A stretch of 64,000 nucleotides of DNA from Chryseobacterium oncorhynchi (GCF_002899895.1 NZ_PPEI02000007.1:1-64000), one strand, 5' to 3'. Shown: positions 26,122-35,187, counted from the first letter of the stretch. Notes: generated by a model not told the origin, from the letters alone. A program made the numbers and translations.

Positions 26122-26571
26122 ATGAAACTGAACCACTTTACCGACTATAGTTTACGAGTATTAATCTATCTAAATCAAAATGATAAGACTTCCTCATGTT
26201 CTTTGGATGAATTGTCCGGAAAACTGGATATACTCCGTAATCACCTTATTAAAGTGGTTCAGTTTCTAGCTCAAAAAGACTTAGTCATAACAAAAAGAGG
26301 AAAAAATGGTGGAATTACCATTTCTGAAAAAGCTAATAAGACAGGATTAGGCAGTCTCATTCATTTATTGGAACAAGATGACAGCCCTATTATCAATTGC
26401 TTTGCAAAATCTTGTGTGTTTGTCTCCTATGATTGTAAATTAAAATCATTTTTAGACACTGCTTATCAAGCTTTTATCGACAGTATGAACCAGCATTATT
26501 TATCTGACCTCGCTTTTAATCATTGGGAAATTATATTTGCCAATCAGAAAAATGCAACAAACAATACTTAA
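26122..26571 (+). CDS. nsrR: Rrf2-family NO-sensing repressor NsrR
   Basis: 149 residues. Winged helix at about 1-60 (LNHFTDYSLRVLIYL; LDILRNHLIKVVQFLAQ) and the GKNGGI wing. The iron-sulfur cysteines are Cys93, Cys98 and Cys105 (C-x4-C-x6-C), close to the NsrR arrangement, followed by the conserved LSDL end. NsrR represses hmp until NO destroys its cluster. The spacing in the cluster differs by one from the enterobacterial x4, x5 arrangement. It is co-transcribed with hmp and likely represses its own operon. Confidence 0.88.
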   Translation: MKLNHFTDYSLRVLIYLNQNDKTSSCSLDELSGKLDILRNHLIKVVQFLAQKDLVITKRGKNGGITISEKANKTGLGSLIHLLEQDDSPIINCFAKSCVFVSYDCKLKSFLDTAYQAFIDSMNQHYLSDLAFNHWEIIFANQKNATNNT

Positions 26572-26809
26572 AAGTCTGTTTATTACGGCAATCATTACTT
26601 TTACGTTAAGCTCATTACACAATAGTGCAAGGATTTATGATGCACATTTTATGTATAACTGGCTAGAATCATGGTGTATTGCACTGACGATAACTTTAAC
26701 ATTCAATATTCTTATTTTTCCTAATTGCAAATTCATTAGAAAAAACAGAATAAGTACATTAAAGAATTTTTGCTACAAAATTTCTCTTATCCTTCGTACA
26801 TATAAGTAG
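26552..26809 (+). CDS. Small two-helix membrane protein, DUF2798-like
   Basis: 85 residues from the ATG at 26552, inside the end of nsrR (20-bp overlap, ATG just before the nsrR stop). A TTG at 26537 is in frame but less likely. Two transmembrane helices (about 5-25 and 37-58) with the motif NWLESWCIALTITLTFN and the PN end of the second helix resemble DUF2798 proteins, which are of unknown function. Its third place in the hmp-nsrR operon suggests a membrane role under nitrosative stress. Its stop lies 23 bp inside the convergent lptB gene. Confidence 0.6.
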   Translation: MQQTILKSLFITAIITFTLSSLHNSARIYDAHFMYNWLESWCIALTITLTFNILIFPNCKFIRKNRISTLKNFCYKISLILRTYK

Positions 26810-27848
26810 TAAGGAAATGCAGTTCAGGTCTGCTTACCTCTTTAGATTCCGCTTCTGCCTGCTCCAGTGAATAATTACTATTGATTTCTTTTTTCTGAAA
26901 CACAAATGAATTGTTGACATTCTTATCTACTACATCATTAAAAATATGTTCAATCTCAGAATTAGCTAATGAGGCAAAACTGATATCTTCAAAGCCATAC
27001 ATCAATCTCAAGTCATCGTACTGCTTGAAATTTTCATCCACAAATCCTTGCAATTGAGATTTTGAATCGAAATTACCTGCCCAGATATTGTAGGCATATT
27101 TTTTCTTTTTCGGTTTATCAAGGATGCTTTGATACACGAAGTTTTCACCAAGATAAGCCTCTCTTACCTGCGGGTCATTGGCAAGATCTTCAGGAAGCCC
27201 TTCTTTCAGGATCTTCCCTTCAAACATGATGTAGGTTTTGTTGGTAATAGCTAAAGTCTGCTGTACATTGTGGTCAGTAATTAGAATTCCGATATTTTTG
27301 TCTACTAAACTTCTTACAATTTTCTGAATATCTTCTACTGCAATCGGGTCCACCCCTGCAAAAGGTTCATCTAGCAGGATAAAGTTTGGGCTTGTAGCAA
27401 GACAACGGGCAATCTCCGTTCTACGTCTTTCTCCCCCAGAAAGTAGATCTCCTCTGTTTTTACGAACATGTTGTAAAGAAAATTCTTCAATAAGCTCATC
27501 ACACTTGATTTGCTGTTCACGTTTTGAAAGCTTCGTCAACTGTAAAACTCCCATAATATTTTCTTCAACGGATAATTTTCTGAATACGGAAGCTTCCTGT
27601 GCCAGATAACCGATTCCTTTTTGGGCTCTTCGATACATGGCATCAGTCGTAATTTCCTGTTTATCCAGAAAAATTTTCCCTGAAGTAGGCTTAACCAACC
27701 CTACGATCATATAAAACGATGTGGTTTTACCTGCTCCATTCGGACCTAGTAAACCAACAATTTCTCCCTGTTGAACCTGTACAGAAACGCCTTTTACAAC
27801 TTTTTTAGGACCGTATTCTTTGATTAAGTTTTCTCCTCGTAAAATCAT
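26787..27848 (-). CDS. lptB: LPS export ATPase LptB with a C-terminal extra domain
   Basis: 353 residues, against about 240 for the usual LptB. Residues 1-240 are a canonical LptB: Walker A GPNGAGKTT, signature LSGGERRR, Walker B FILLDEPFAGVDP, switch His in ITDHNVQQTL. It powers the Lpt bridge that carries LPS to the surface with LptFG. After a KPKKKK linker, residues about 250-353 are a separate domain (NIWAGNFDSKSQLQGFVDENF) that faintly resembles the Imm22 immunity fold. Its role is unknown. A TATATTTG box ends 4 bp upstream of the ATG. Confidence 0.88.
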   Translation of the reverse strand: MILRGENLIKEYGPKKVVKGVSVQVQQGEIVGLLGPNGAGKTTSFYMIVGLVKPTSGKIFLDKQEITTDAMYRRAQKGIGYLAQEASVFRKLSVEENIMGVLQLTKLSKREQQIKCDELIEEFSLQHVRKNRGDLLSGGERRRTEIARCLATSPNFILLDEPFAGVDPIAVEDIQKIVRSLVDKNIGILITDHNVQQTLAITNKTYIMFEGKILKEGLPEDLANDPQVREAYLGENFVYQSILDKPKKKKYAYNIWAGNFDSKSQLQGFVDENFKQYDDLRLMYGFEDISFASLANSEIEHIFNDVVDKNVNNSFVFQKKEINSNYSLEQAEAESKEVSRPELHFLTTYMYEG

Positions 27849-27852
27849 AGGG

Positions 27853-27860
27853 CAAATATA
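27853..27860 (-). promoter_or_regulatory. -7 box directly in front of lptB
   Basis: TATATTTG on the minus strand, 4 bp from the ATG. If used as a promoter it implies a transcript that starts almost at the start codon (leaderless). Confidence 0.4.
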
Positions 27861-27993
27861 TCAAAAATGCAAACAAGTTTGTATGCAGCGTACGTTCTTT
27901 ATGTCTAGTTTATGATAATCAATAAAATTTTTTATACTTTTTAAGAACAGAAGATGATTAAAACTTGTAAAACAGAATCTGTTTTGCTGCTAT

Positions 27994-29511
27994 TTACTCA
28001 TCTCCATAAATTGTAAAATATTCTGTTTTCTTTACAATTTTTTTCTTTTTCATTACCTCTACCGTAAATGTACTTTTATAAAAGCCGTCTTTGAAAAGTG
28101 CAAATTTCTTTTCATCTACGGCAAATACGTTAGCATTAAGTCTTGATAAATCAGTTTTCCATTGTGGATATTCTACATCCATTTCCCAAGATGCCCTATC
28201 CGGATATTTCCCATGAATCACATCTAAAAGTGGTGATCCAGGTAAGAAAATGATGTTTGGATATTGTGAACTGAGGCTTTCGGCTTCCATAATGTACTCA
28301 TATTCTTTTTCAGGAATCAATAATCCGGAAACAGCAGGAATATCCTTTGTGAATACGTAATGAGTAGAAAATATGCTGTCGGAAAAATAGGGGTACTTTA
28401 ATCTGATCAATAAAAATGAACTTAAAGATAACATCCATAAAGCCCCAAAGAAGTGGGATTTATCTTCCAAAAATTTAATCAATAAAATAAACACCAAAAA
28501 TGTAGGGCTATTAGCTCCCCAGGAAATAGTGGAAGTCCAACCTAAAAACAGTAAAAAGAATACATTTTTTTCAGATGGATTATATTTTAAAAATAGAACA
28601 ATCAAAAGTAAAAACAAGGTATTAATCCCCATGAAAGCCCCATTATTCAATAAAGGATAAATGATTATGACTGGAAAAATAATCAGTAAAATATTTTCAA
28701 TGACTTCCTTTTTAATCTTTACCAGATAAATGATAATCAGACAGCTAATCAATAGTGCAGATTGCCATTTGCTTTTAAATAAATAAGGAGCAATACTGCT
28801 ATCATAAAAACTAGAAGCAATGGAAGGGTTAAAAACCAGATTCCAAAATAAGGTAAAGTTGTCAATAATATGATATTGAAAAACAGCGAATATCAACACA
28901 AGAAATAAGATCCCTGAAGCGATGATATCATTTCTGACAAGGCTATTTTTTTTCAATATATCTTTCAGTACAAAAAGAGACATGATACCTGTAAAAACGA
29001 AAAAGGACTGTTTGGTAAGTGCTGTGATTGCTAGAAATACCAACGTACTTAGCAACCATTTTTTCTTGTAAAAATAAAGAGAAACAGCTCCGAAAAATAT
29101 TCCGTCAACAGTATGCCATGGCATAATTGGAAAGACGTTTACAAAACAAATCACAAAAAGGAAACTGATCTCGTATCTTATTTTATCAAAAAGTAACTTC
29201 TGAAAAATCAAGCATGTAACGAAGCATTGTATAATAAACGTAACTCTACATATCAAAATAAAATATGGAGAGGTAGCAGGAATCCATTTAAGCAGAAAAT
29301 CCCAGAAAATTAAAGTAAAAAAGGGACGGATATAATCAAAATCTTTATACATCTCCTGCCCTTGCTGCAATCGTCCTACCATTGAGGGGATAAAGCCCAG
29401 ATCAAACTGATCGACACTATAAATACATATAAAGAAAAGATAGATTGCCGAAAAAATACCCAATACATATTGAAAAGGTCTTCTTAGGCTTTTTTTAAAA
29501 GTGATATTCAT
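27994..29511 (-). CDS. Polytopic membrane protein, GT-C glycosyltransferase-like
   Basis: 505 residues with about eleven predicted transmembrane helices and a soluble C-terminal part (about 390-505). The first periplasmic loop has EMYKDFDYIRPFF, a pattern typical of the acidic loop of GT-C enzymes (oligosaccharyl- or mannosyltransferase type). The C-terminal segment lacks motifs I recognise. It lies downstream of hemB and its terminator and upstream of lptB, so it is likely a single gene. Lipid-linked sugar transfer to LPS or protein is the best guess, with no proof of substrate. Confidence 0.5.
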   Translation of the reverse strand: MNITFKKSLRRPFQYVLGIFSAIYLFFICIYSVDQFDLGFIPSMVGRLQQGQEMYKDFDYIRPFFTLIFWDFLLKWIPATSPYFILICRVTFIIQCFVTCLIFQKLLFDKIRYEISFLFVICFVNVFPIMPWHTVDGIFFGAVSLYFYKKKWLLSTLVFLAITALTKQSFFVFTGIMSLFVLKDILKKNSLVRNDIIASGILFLVLIFAVFQYHIIDNFTLFWNLVFNPSIASSFYDSSIAPYLFKSKWQSALLISCLIIIYLVKIKKEVIENILLIIFPVIIIYPLLNNGAFMGINTLFLLLIVLFLKYNPSEKNVFFLLFLGWTSTISWGANSPTFLVFILLIKFLEDKSHFFGALWMLSLSSFLLIRLKYPYFSDSIFSTHYVFTKDIPAVSGLLIPEKEYEYIMEAESLSSQYPNIIFLPGSPLLDVIHGKYPDRASWEMDVEYPQWKTDLSRLNANVFAVDEKKFALFKDGFYKSTFTVEVMKKKKIVKKTEYFTIYGDE

Positions 29512-29638
29512 TAACTTTTACATATTTTATTTGATTATTCGAGCACAATTTAATCTTTTTTTTTATAGTTGTGAATATATGAAACAGGTAGTTGTAGATT
29601 TTTAAAAATTCAATCTTGATATATAAAAACTCTTTTTG

Positions 29639-29670
29639 AAAAAGAAGAGATTGCCATAATGACAATCTCT
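29639..29670 (-). terminator. Terminator of hemB
   Basis: An 8-bp stem AGAGATTG (29646-29653) with CAATCTCT (29663-29670), 9-nt loop, followed on the minus strand by TCTTTTTC. Confidence 0.75.
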
Positions 29671-29731
29671 TTCAGTTTATATAAAATTACAAATCAGAAA
29701 ATTAATTCACAATCTATAATTTATCATTCAA

Positions 29732-30721
29732 TTATTTATTTAAAATCATTGCAGCTTCCTTAGCAAAATAAGTAAAGATCATATCTGCCCCTGCTCTTTT
29801 GAAACAAGTAAGACTTTCAATGATGGTCTTATCATTATCCAGCCAACCATTCTGAGCAGCTGCTTTCACCATTGCATATTCACCACTTACGTTATAAACA
29901 GCAATAGGAAGATCAATAGCTTCACGCACTTTGGAAACGATATCCAGATAAGGAAGTCCTGGTTTGATCATGATGACATCAGCACCTTCTTCAATATCTT
30001 TATACACTTCGTTCAATGCTTCTCGGGAATTGTGAAAATCCATTTGGTACGTTTTCTTATCCTTTGGAATTTCCATATCATCCGTTGGAGCACTATCTAA
30101 AGCACTTCTGAAAGGTCCGTAGAATGAACTTGCATATTTGGCAGCATAGCTTACGATACCCACGTCTGCAAATCCACTTTCCTCTAATGCCTCACGGATC
30201 ACCAATACTCTACCATCCATCATATCACTTGGCGCTACAAGGTCTGCTCCTGCTTCTGCATGAGAGACCGACATTCTTGCCAGTGCATCATTGGTAGCAT
30301 CATTTACAATCTTTCCGTTTTCAATAATTCCGTCATGTCCGTATATTGAATAAGGATCCAGGGCTACATCCGGCATCACAATCATTCCTGGTACAGCATC
30401 TTTAATCGCCTTGATCGTGTTCTGCATTAATCCATCTTTGTTCCACGCCTCTTTTCCTGTATTGTCTTTTAAGTGTTCTGACACTTTCATGTACAAATTG
30501 ACAGCTTTTACGCCTAAAGAAAATAATTCCTTACATTCCTTCACTGTTAAATCTATACTTCGCCTAAAAATTCCCGGCATCGACGGGATTGCCTCCTGCT
30601 TGTTTTCGCCCTCCATTACGAAGATCGGCATTACAAAATCATCAGTTGTAAGCACATTTTCTCTTACCAAACTTCTGATAGATTCATTAACTCTAAGTCT
30701 TCTATTTCTTGAATGTATCAT
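29732..30721 (-). CDS. hemB: Delta-aminolevulinic acid dehydratase (porphobilinogen synthase)
   Basis: 329 residues, full length. It condenses two 5-aminolevulinates into porphobilinogen in the haem pathway. The two catalytic lysines lie in SYAAKYAS and MIKPGLPYLD. The FYGPFRSALDSAP segment is the family signature; the usual cysteine-rich zinc motif is replaced by PDVALDPYSIYGHDG, so the enzyme is of the Mg-dependent type. It is divergent from the T9SS-tail protein. Confidence 0.94.
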   Translation of the reverse strand: MIHSRNRRLRVNESIRSLVRENVLTTDDFVMPIFVMEGENKQEAIPSMPGIFRRSIDLTVKECKELFSLGVKAVNLYMKVSEHLKDNTGKEAWNKDGLMQNTIKAIKDAVPGMIVMPDVALDPYSIYGHDGIIENGKIVNDATNDALARMSVSHAEAGADLVAPSDMMDGRVLVIREALEESGFADVGIVSYAAKYASSFYGPFRSALDSAPTDDMEIPKDKKTYQMDFHNSREALNEVYKDIEEGADVIMIKPGLPYLDIVSKVREAIDLPIAVYNVSGEYAMVKAAAQNGWLDNDKTIIESLTCFKRAGADMIFTYFAKEAAMILNK

Positions 30722-30779
30722 TTTGGAATACTTTTTGAATAAGTTTCTACAAATTTACTATAAGTTCTATAAAAAACTA

Positions 30780-30810
30780 TTGTACGAGATTATAGAATTT
30801 GTTATATTTG
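30780..30810 (+). promoter_or_regulatory. Two-box promoter of the T9SS-tail protein
   Basis: TTG (30780-30782) and an exact TATATTTG -7 box (30803-30810) with 20-bp spacing, the expected Bacteroidota arrangement. The ATG at 30840 follows 30 bp later. This supports the start at 30840 over the longer open frame from 30411. Confidence 0.75.
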
Positions 30811-30839
30811 TTATATATATTCGAGAAATTATAAATTTG

Positions 30840-31190
30840 ATGAAAAAACTTTTACTTTTAATTCTATTCGCAGGCACTTTTGTTGGATTTTCCAACAATT
30901 TACAAGCTCAGCTTAGAGAGCCCAATTCCACTACTCAAAAGGCGGATGACGGTGTATTGCTTGCCTATCCAAATCCTGCAAAGGATTTCCTTATCATTAA
31001 GGCAAAAGATTCTTCTTTAAGAATCAAAAGTGTGACTTTTTATTCTATTTTGGGTATGCAGGTCGCTAATTATACTGTAAACATGAATTCCGGTGAAATT
31101 AATATTGAAAAATTAAAACCCGGAAAATATATGATTCGTTATATTTTAAGTGACAACACACAGAAAGTTACTCAAATCGTAAAACAATAA
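30840..31190 (+). CDS. Miniprotein consisting of a T9SS type A sorting domain
   Basis: 116 residues. Signal peptide about 1-24 (MKKLLLLILFAGTFVGF, LQAQ), a 16-residue spacer, and then a complete type A T9SS C-terminal domain: LAYPNPAKDFLIIK, the GMQV turn, LKPGKYMIRYI and the closing KVTQIVKQ. There is no cargo domain in front. In normal T9SS substrates this tail is cleaved after export and used for attachment. A stand-alone tail could act as a small surface protein or regulate secretion. The open frame reaches back into hemB but is not translated there by any plausible start. Confidence 0.85.
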   Translation: MKKLLLLILFAGTFVGFSNNLQAQLREPNSTTQKADDGVLLAYPNPAKDFLIIKAKDSSLRIKSVTFYSILGMQVANYTVNMNSGEINIEKLKPGKYMIRYILSDNTQKVTQIVKQ

Positions 31191-31193
31191 ATT

Positions 31194-31224
31194 AAAATCC
31201 TGATAATCATCAGGATTTTTTCTT
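31194..31224 (+). terminator. Terminator after the T9SS-tail protein
   Basis: An 11-bp perfect stem (31194-31204 AAAATCCTGAT with 31209-31219), 4-nt loop, then a T run. Confidence 0.9.
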
Positions 31225-31295
31225 TTACATTAATCTCTTTTAATATTTCCGTAACTTTAGGAACTTTTTTATACTAATTGTAAAAAGACAATTTA

Positions 31296-32207
31296 ATGCT
31301 AAAAGCTGAACATATTAAAAAGACCTATAATGCCGGAAAAAAGGTCGCACTGGATGATTTTAGCATCCATGTACCAAAAGGCAGTATTTATGGCCTTTTA
31401 GGACCTAACGGAGCGGGGAAAACATCTTTCATCCGTATCATCAACCAAATTACTCAAGCCGACTCAGGAGACATCTTTATCAATGGAGAAAAACTGAATC
31501 CTACTCATATCAAAAATATCGGTTATATGCCTGAAGAAAGAGGGTTATATAAGAATATGAGCGTGGGTGATCAGATTCTTTATTTTGGAGAATTGAAAGG
31601 AATGAGTAAGAATGATGCCCTAAATGAAGCAAAAAAATGGTTTGATAAGCTAAACATTGATCAATGGTGGAAGAAAAAACTTTCTGAACTATCTAAAGGG
31701 ATGGCACAAAAAATTCAGTTTGTGGTAACCGTATTGCACAGACCTCATCTTTTAATCCTTGATGAGCCTTTCTCAGGGTTTGATCCTGTAAATGCCAACC
31801 TAATTAAGGATCAGATCATTGATCTTAAAAACAATGGAACTACAATCATTCTTTCTACCCACAGAATGGAAAGTGTGGAAGAAATGTGTGATTATGTGGC
31901 ATTAATCAACAATTCTCAAAAAATCATTGACGGAAGAGTCTTTGATGTTAGAGAAAAATTCAAGAAAAACATTTTCGGAATTACTCTTTCCGAGGTTAAT
32001 AACGAACAGCTGGATAGTTTTAAAAATAAATACGAGATTTTCAATTTCTCCAACGAAAATAATCTGGTGTCCTTTGATCTGAAAAACGAAGCTGATCAGA
32101 ATCATATTCTTCTTGACCTTGTACACGTTGGGAAGGTGAGATCATTCGATGAAAGAATTCCTAGTATGAATGAGGTGTTTATTAATGCCGTAAGTAACCA
32201 TTCTTAA
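31296..32207 (+). CDS. ABC transporter ATP-binding protein, NatA-like
   Basis: 303 residues. Walker A GPNGAGKTS, signature LSKGMAQKIQ (a non-canonical LSGGQ), Walker B LLILDEPFSGFDP, H-loop LSTHRMES; a DUF4162-like C-terminal extension covers about 215-300. It works with the permease encoded 4 bp downstream. The pair resembles the Na+ exporter NatAB and related ABC-2 exporters. The substrate could be sodium, a peptide or a lipid. Confidence 0.85.
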   Translation: MLKAEHIKKTYNAGKKVALDDFSIHVPKGSIYGLLGPNGAGKTSFIRIINQITQADSGDIFINGEKLNPTHIKNIGYMPEERGLYKNMSVGDQILYFGELKGMSKNDALNEAKKWFDKLNIDQWWKKKLSELSKGMAQKIQFVVTVLHRPHLLILDEPFSGFDPVNANLIKDQIIDLKNNGTTIILSTHRMESVEEMCDYVALINNSQKIIDGRVFDVREKFKKNIFGITLSEVNNEQLDSFKNKYEIFNFSNENNLVSFDLKNEADQNHILLDLVHVGKVRSFDERIPSMNEVFINAVSNHS

Positions 32208-32211
32208 TTTT

Positions 32212-33522
32212 ATGAATAATATTTTTTTAATTACAAAGAGGGAGTTTCTTACGCAGGTTAAGAAAAAATCCTTTATCATATTGACTTTATTGGCTCCTGT
32301 TATGATTATTGCCTTTGGAGCAGTAATCGGATTAATGTTTAAAGCCAATGAGTCTCACAGTGTTATTGAAGTTGTGGATAAAAGCGGATTGTTTACCAAT
32401 CAGTTAAAATCCAATGATAAACTTAACTACGTGTTTGTTTCTGCGGCTGATGAAAAATCCAAGATCAATAATTTAAAAGGCAATGAGTCTCTGGATGGGA
32501 TTTTAATTTTACCAGAATTAAAAAGCCAGAATTTTGATGAGCTTGAGACAGGCACAAGACTGGTTGTCAACAGCAAAATGGGATTTGATACGAAGCAGAA
32601 AATTGTTTCTGACATTACCAATGTTGTGAAGAAAGAAAAAATTAAGCAACTTGGGATTCAGGAAGTACAGCTGAATGACCTCGATAAAGGTTTTAGCTTG
32701 AAAACCATTAATGTGGCTGATAATAACAAGGAGGATTCTGATCTTACTTTTGGAGTAAAATCCGGACTTAGCATGGTTTTGATGTATGTAACTTTTATGT
32801 TCATTATTATTTATGGAGTAAGAGTTATGCGAAGTGTTCTGGAGGAAAAAAACAATCGTGTTGTAGAGATCATCATCTCTTCAGTAAAACCTTTTGAACT
32901 GATGATGGGGAAAATCTTAGGGGTAACATTGGTTGCATTGACACAATTCTTGATCTGGATTACCATGTCTGTAATTGGTGCATTGGTCTTGAATACGGGC
33001 TTTTCTCCGCTTCAGCAAAGCATCCCTGGTGGGAGCGAGCAGGTAACGAGTAAGCTTGATATGCCACAACTCGCTACTCAGATTTCCCATAGTTTACTGG
33101 AAATGAATTTCCCTTTGATTATTTTTGTATTCATTGTTTTCTTTCTTTTAGGATATATTTTCTACAGTTCTATTTATGCAGCCATTGGTTCTGCAGTGGA
33201 TAATGAAACAGAGACCCAACAGTTTACTTTATTTGCAATTTTACCGTTAACTTTGGGAATGTACGGAAGTTTTTCATTGATGAACAATCCTGACGGTCCA
33301 TTAGGCTTTTGGTTATCCATCATACCATTTACATCACCAGTTGCCATGATTGCCAGAATACCATTTGGAGTTCCTGCATGGCAAATTGCATTATCTATTG
33401 TATTGCTATTGGTTACTACAGTTTTTATGATATTCCTAGCAGGAAAAATCTATCGTGTAGGTATATTAATGTATGGTAATAAAGCTACTTTGAAAGAACT
33501 TTGGAAGTGGATTAAAGGATAA
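32212..33522 (+). CDS. ABC-2 type permease, NatB-like
   Basis: 436 residues. One N-terminal membrane segment (about 20-45), a large extracytoplasmic domain (about 46-175), then five or six helices (about 185-430) of the ABC-2 family, including MRSVLEEKNNRVVEIIISSVKP, the hallmark coupling segment for the cognate ATPase. It is translated 4 bp after the ATPase gene. Together they form a half-size exporter with a domain in the periplasm. Confidence 0.85.
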   Translation: MNNIFLITKREFLTQVKKKSFIILTLLAPVMIIAFGAVIGLMFKANESHSVIEVVDKSGLFTNQLKSNDKLNYVFVSAADEKSKINNLKGNESLDGILILPELKSQNFDELETGTRLVVNSKMGFDTKQKIVSDITNVVKKEKIKQLGIQEVQLNDLDKGFSLKTINVADNNKEDSDLTFGVKSGLSMVLMYVTFMFIIIYGVRVMRSVLEEKNNRVVEIIISSVKPFELMMGKILGVTLVALTQFLIWITMSVIGALVLNTGFSPLQQSIPGGSEQVTSKLDMPQLATQISHSLLEMNFPLIIFVFIVFFLLGYIFYSSIYAAIGSAVDNETETQQFTLFAILPLTLGMYGSFSLMNNPDGPLGFWLSIIPFTSPVAMIARIPFGVPAWQIALSIVLLLVTTVFMIFLAGKIYRVGILMYGNKATLKELWKWIKG

Positions 33523-33570
33523 GAATAAGAGTAAAAAACTAAGTTTAAATATCCAGACTTATATAAAAAT

Positions 33571-33606
33571 AAAACTCCCGGAAATTTTAATTTCCGGGAG
33601 TTTTTA
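33571..33606. terminator. Bidirectional terminator between convergent genes
   Basis: A 14-bp perfect stem (33571-33584 AAAACTCCCGGAAA with 33591-33604), 6-nt loop, A run on one side and T run on the other. It separates the ABC-2 permease from the porin-family gene at 33624. Confidence 0.93.
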
Positions 33607-33623
33607 TATTCTGAATAAATGAT

Positions 33624-34295
33624 TTATTTGAATATGTAGCTTAAGGTAAGTGCAACAACCTGCTCTGATTTTTTCTTATTAGTTCCCTTAATTTCTTTTA
33701 CAAGACCAGGGTAAGTATCAGAAAGACCTAAGTCATATTTTACAGCTACTTCGAGTTGTCTCTTATAGCTATATCCTATTCCCAGCCCTATTCCCCAGTT
33801 AAAGCTTTTCGCTTTTCCGTTTACTCCTGCTGGTTGTGCAGGATCAGTAACATCCGGATCATAGTAAGGTCTGTTCGCAGGAACATTCTTAACATCCTGG
33901 CTTACCAAAAAGTTAAATCTTGGCCCTAATAGACCAAAAAACTCAGATTCAGATTCTGAAAAGTATCCTTTAAAATAAAGCGGTACACTCAGATAGTTGT
34001 TTGCATAAACTGCATCATAGCCATCCCTTCCTTTTGCATCCTTATCTTTCCCGGTTTCTCCTGCACCATAGTACAGAACTTCCGGTTGTATAAAGAATTG
34101 ATTTGCCTTTCCTACAGGAATTAAAGCCAAAGCTCCACCTTGGAAAGTGTATCTAGGGCCTGAGGGATTATGGGCATTAGATACTCTGGAATAGTTTAAA
34201 CCTCCTGTAAGACCAAATCTTGTATTCTTCCATTGCACCTGGGCAAAAGAAAAAGCGGAAATAGCCAAAGCTGAGGTTAATAAAATTTTCTTCAT
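33624..34295 (-). CDS. Outer-membrane beta-barrel (porin-family) protein
   Basis: 223 residues with signal peptide to about 18 (AISAFSFAQ). The rest is a small eight- to ten-stranded barrel of the outer-membrane beta-barrel family 2 type, with strands such as TRFGLTGGLNYSRVS, FFIQPEVLYYGAGE, NYLSVPLYFKGYF and the closing VVALTLSYIFK. It is 19 bp downstream of sucD on the same strand, so it may be read from the sucD transcript. Its function is unknown. Confidence 0.8.
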   Translation of the reverse strand: MKKILLTSALAISAFSFAQVQWKNTRFGLTGGLNYSRVSNAHNPSGPRYTFQGGALALIPVGKANQFFIQPEVLYYGAGETGKDKDAKGRDGYDAVYANNYLSVPLYFKGYFSESESEFFGLLGPRFNFLVSQDVKNVPANRPYYDPDVTDPAQPAGVNGKAKSFNWGIGLGIGYSYKRQLEVAVKYDLGLSDTYPGLVKEIKGTNKKKSEQVVALTLSYIFK

Positions 34296-34314
34296 ATGAT
34301 TTGGTTTTTTTATA

Positions 34315-35187
34315 TTATCCTAGGATCTTAGCTACAGTAGCACCGATATCAGCAGGAGAATCAACAACGTTGATACCATTCTCTCTCATGATTTCCATTT
34401 TTGCCTGAGCTGTATCTTCTGCACCACCTACGATAGCACCAGCGTGTCCCATTGTTCTTCCTTTTGGAGCTGTTTGTCCAGCGATAAATCCAACAACTGG
34501 CTTAGTAGATCCGCTAGCCTTGTACCATCTAGCAGCTTCAGCTTCTAGTCCACCACCAATTTCTCCAATCATTACAACAGCTTCAGTTTCAGGATCGTTG
34601 ATAAATAATTCTAAAGCTTCTTTTGTAGTAGTTCCAATGATTGGGTCACCACCGATACCGATTGCAGTAGAAATACCGTAACCTGCTCTTACTACCTGAT
34701 CAGCAGCTTCGTAAGTAAGTGTACCTGATTTTGAAACGATACCTACTTTTCCTTTTTTGAAAACGAAACCTGGCATAATACCAATTTTAGCTTCTTCAGA
34801 AGTAATGATTCCAGGGCAGTTTGGTCCAATTAATCTGCACTCTCTGTCAGCAATGTAAGATTTTACTTTTACCATATCAGCTACAGGAATACCTTCAGTA
34901 ATACATACAATTACTTTGATCCCTGCTTCAGCAGCTTCCATGATAGCGTCTGCTGCAAATGCTGGTGGTACGAAAATAATACTTACGTTTGCTCCTGCTT
35001 TTTCAACAGCGTCAGCTACTGTATTAAATACCGGCTTTCCTAAGTGCTCGCTACCTCCTTTTCCTGGAGTAACACCACCTACTACATTAGTTCCGTATTC
35101 AATCATCTGACTAGCATGGAAAGTACCTTCATTCCCTGTAAATCCTTGTACAATTACTTTAGAATCTTTGTTTACTAAAATTGACAT
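34315..35187 (-). CDS. sucD: Succinate-CoA ligase, ADP/GDP-forming, subunit alpha
   Basis: 290 residues, full length. It carries the phosphorylated catalytic His248 (MGHAGAI) and the CoA-binding N-terminal Rossmann fold ([15 protein letters not shown]). With the beta subunit SucC, encoded elsewhere, it makes ATP or GTP from succinyl-CoA in the TCA cycle. A TAAATTTG -7 box (35230-35237) fits its promoter. Confidence 0.95.
   Translation of the reverse strand: MSILVNKDSKVIVQGFTGNEGTFHASQMIEYGTNVVGGVTPGKGGSEHLGKPVFNTVADAVEKAGANVSIIFVPPAFAADAIMEAAEAGIKVIVCITEGIPVADMVKVKSYIADRECRLIGPNCPGIITSEEAKIGIMPGFVFKKGKVGIVSKSGTLTYEAADQVVRAGYGISTAIGIGGDPIIGTTTKEALELFINDPETEAVVMIGEIGGGLEAEAARWYKASGSTKPVVGFIAGQTAPKGRTMGHAGAIVGGAEDTAQAKMEIMRENGINVVDSPADIGATVAKILG

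Noticed and set aside
30411-30839. Long upstream extension of the T9SS-tail frame into hemB
   Set aside because: It overlaps the hemB coding strand in antisense, and a two-box promoter lies at 30780-30810, so the true start is 30840.
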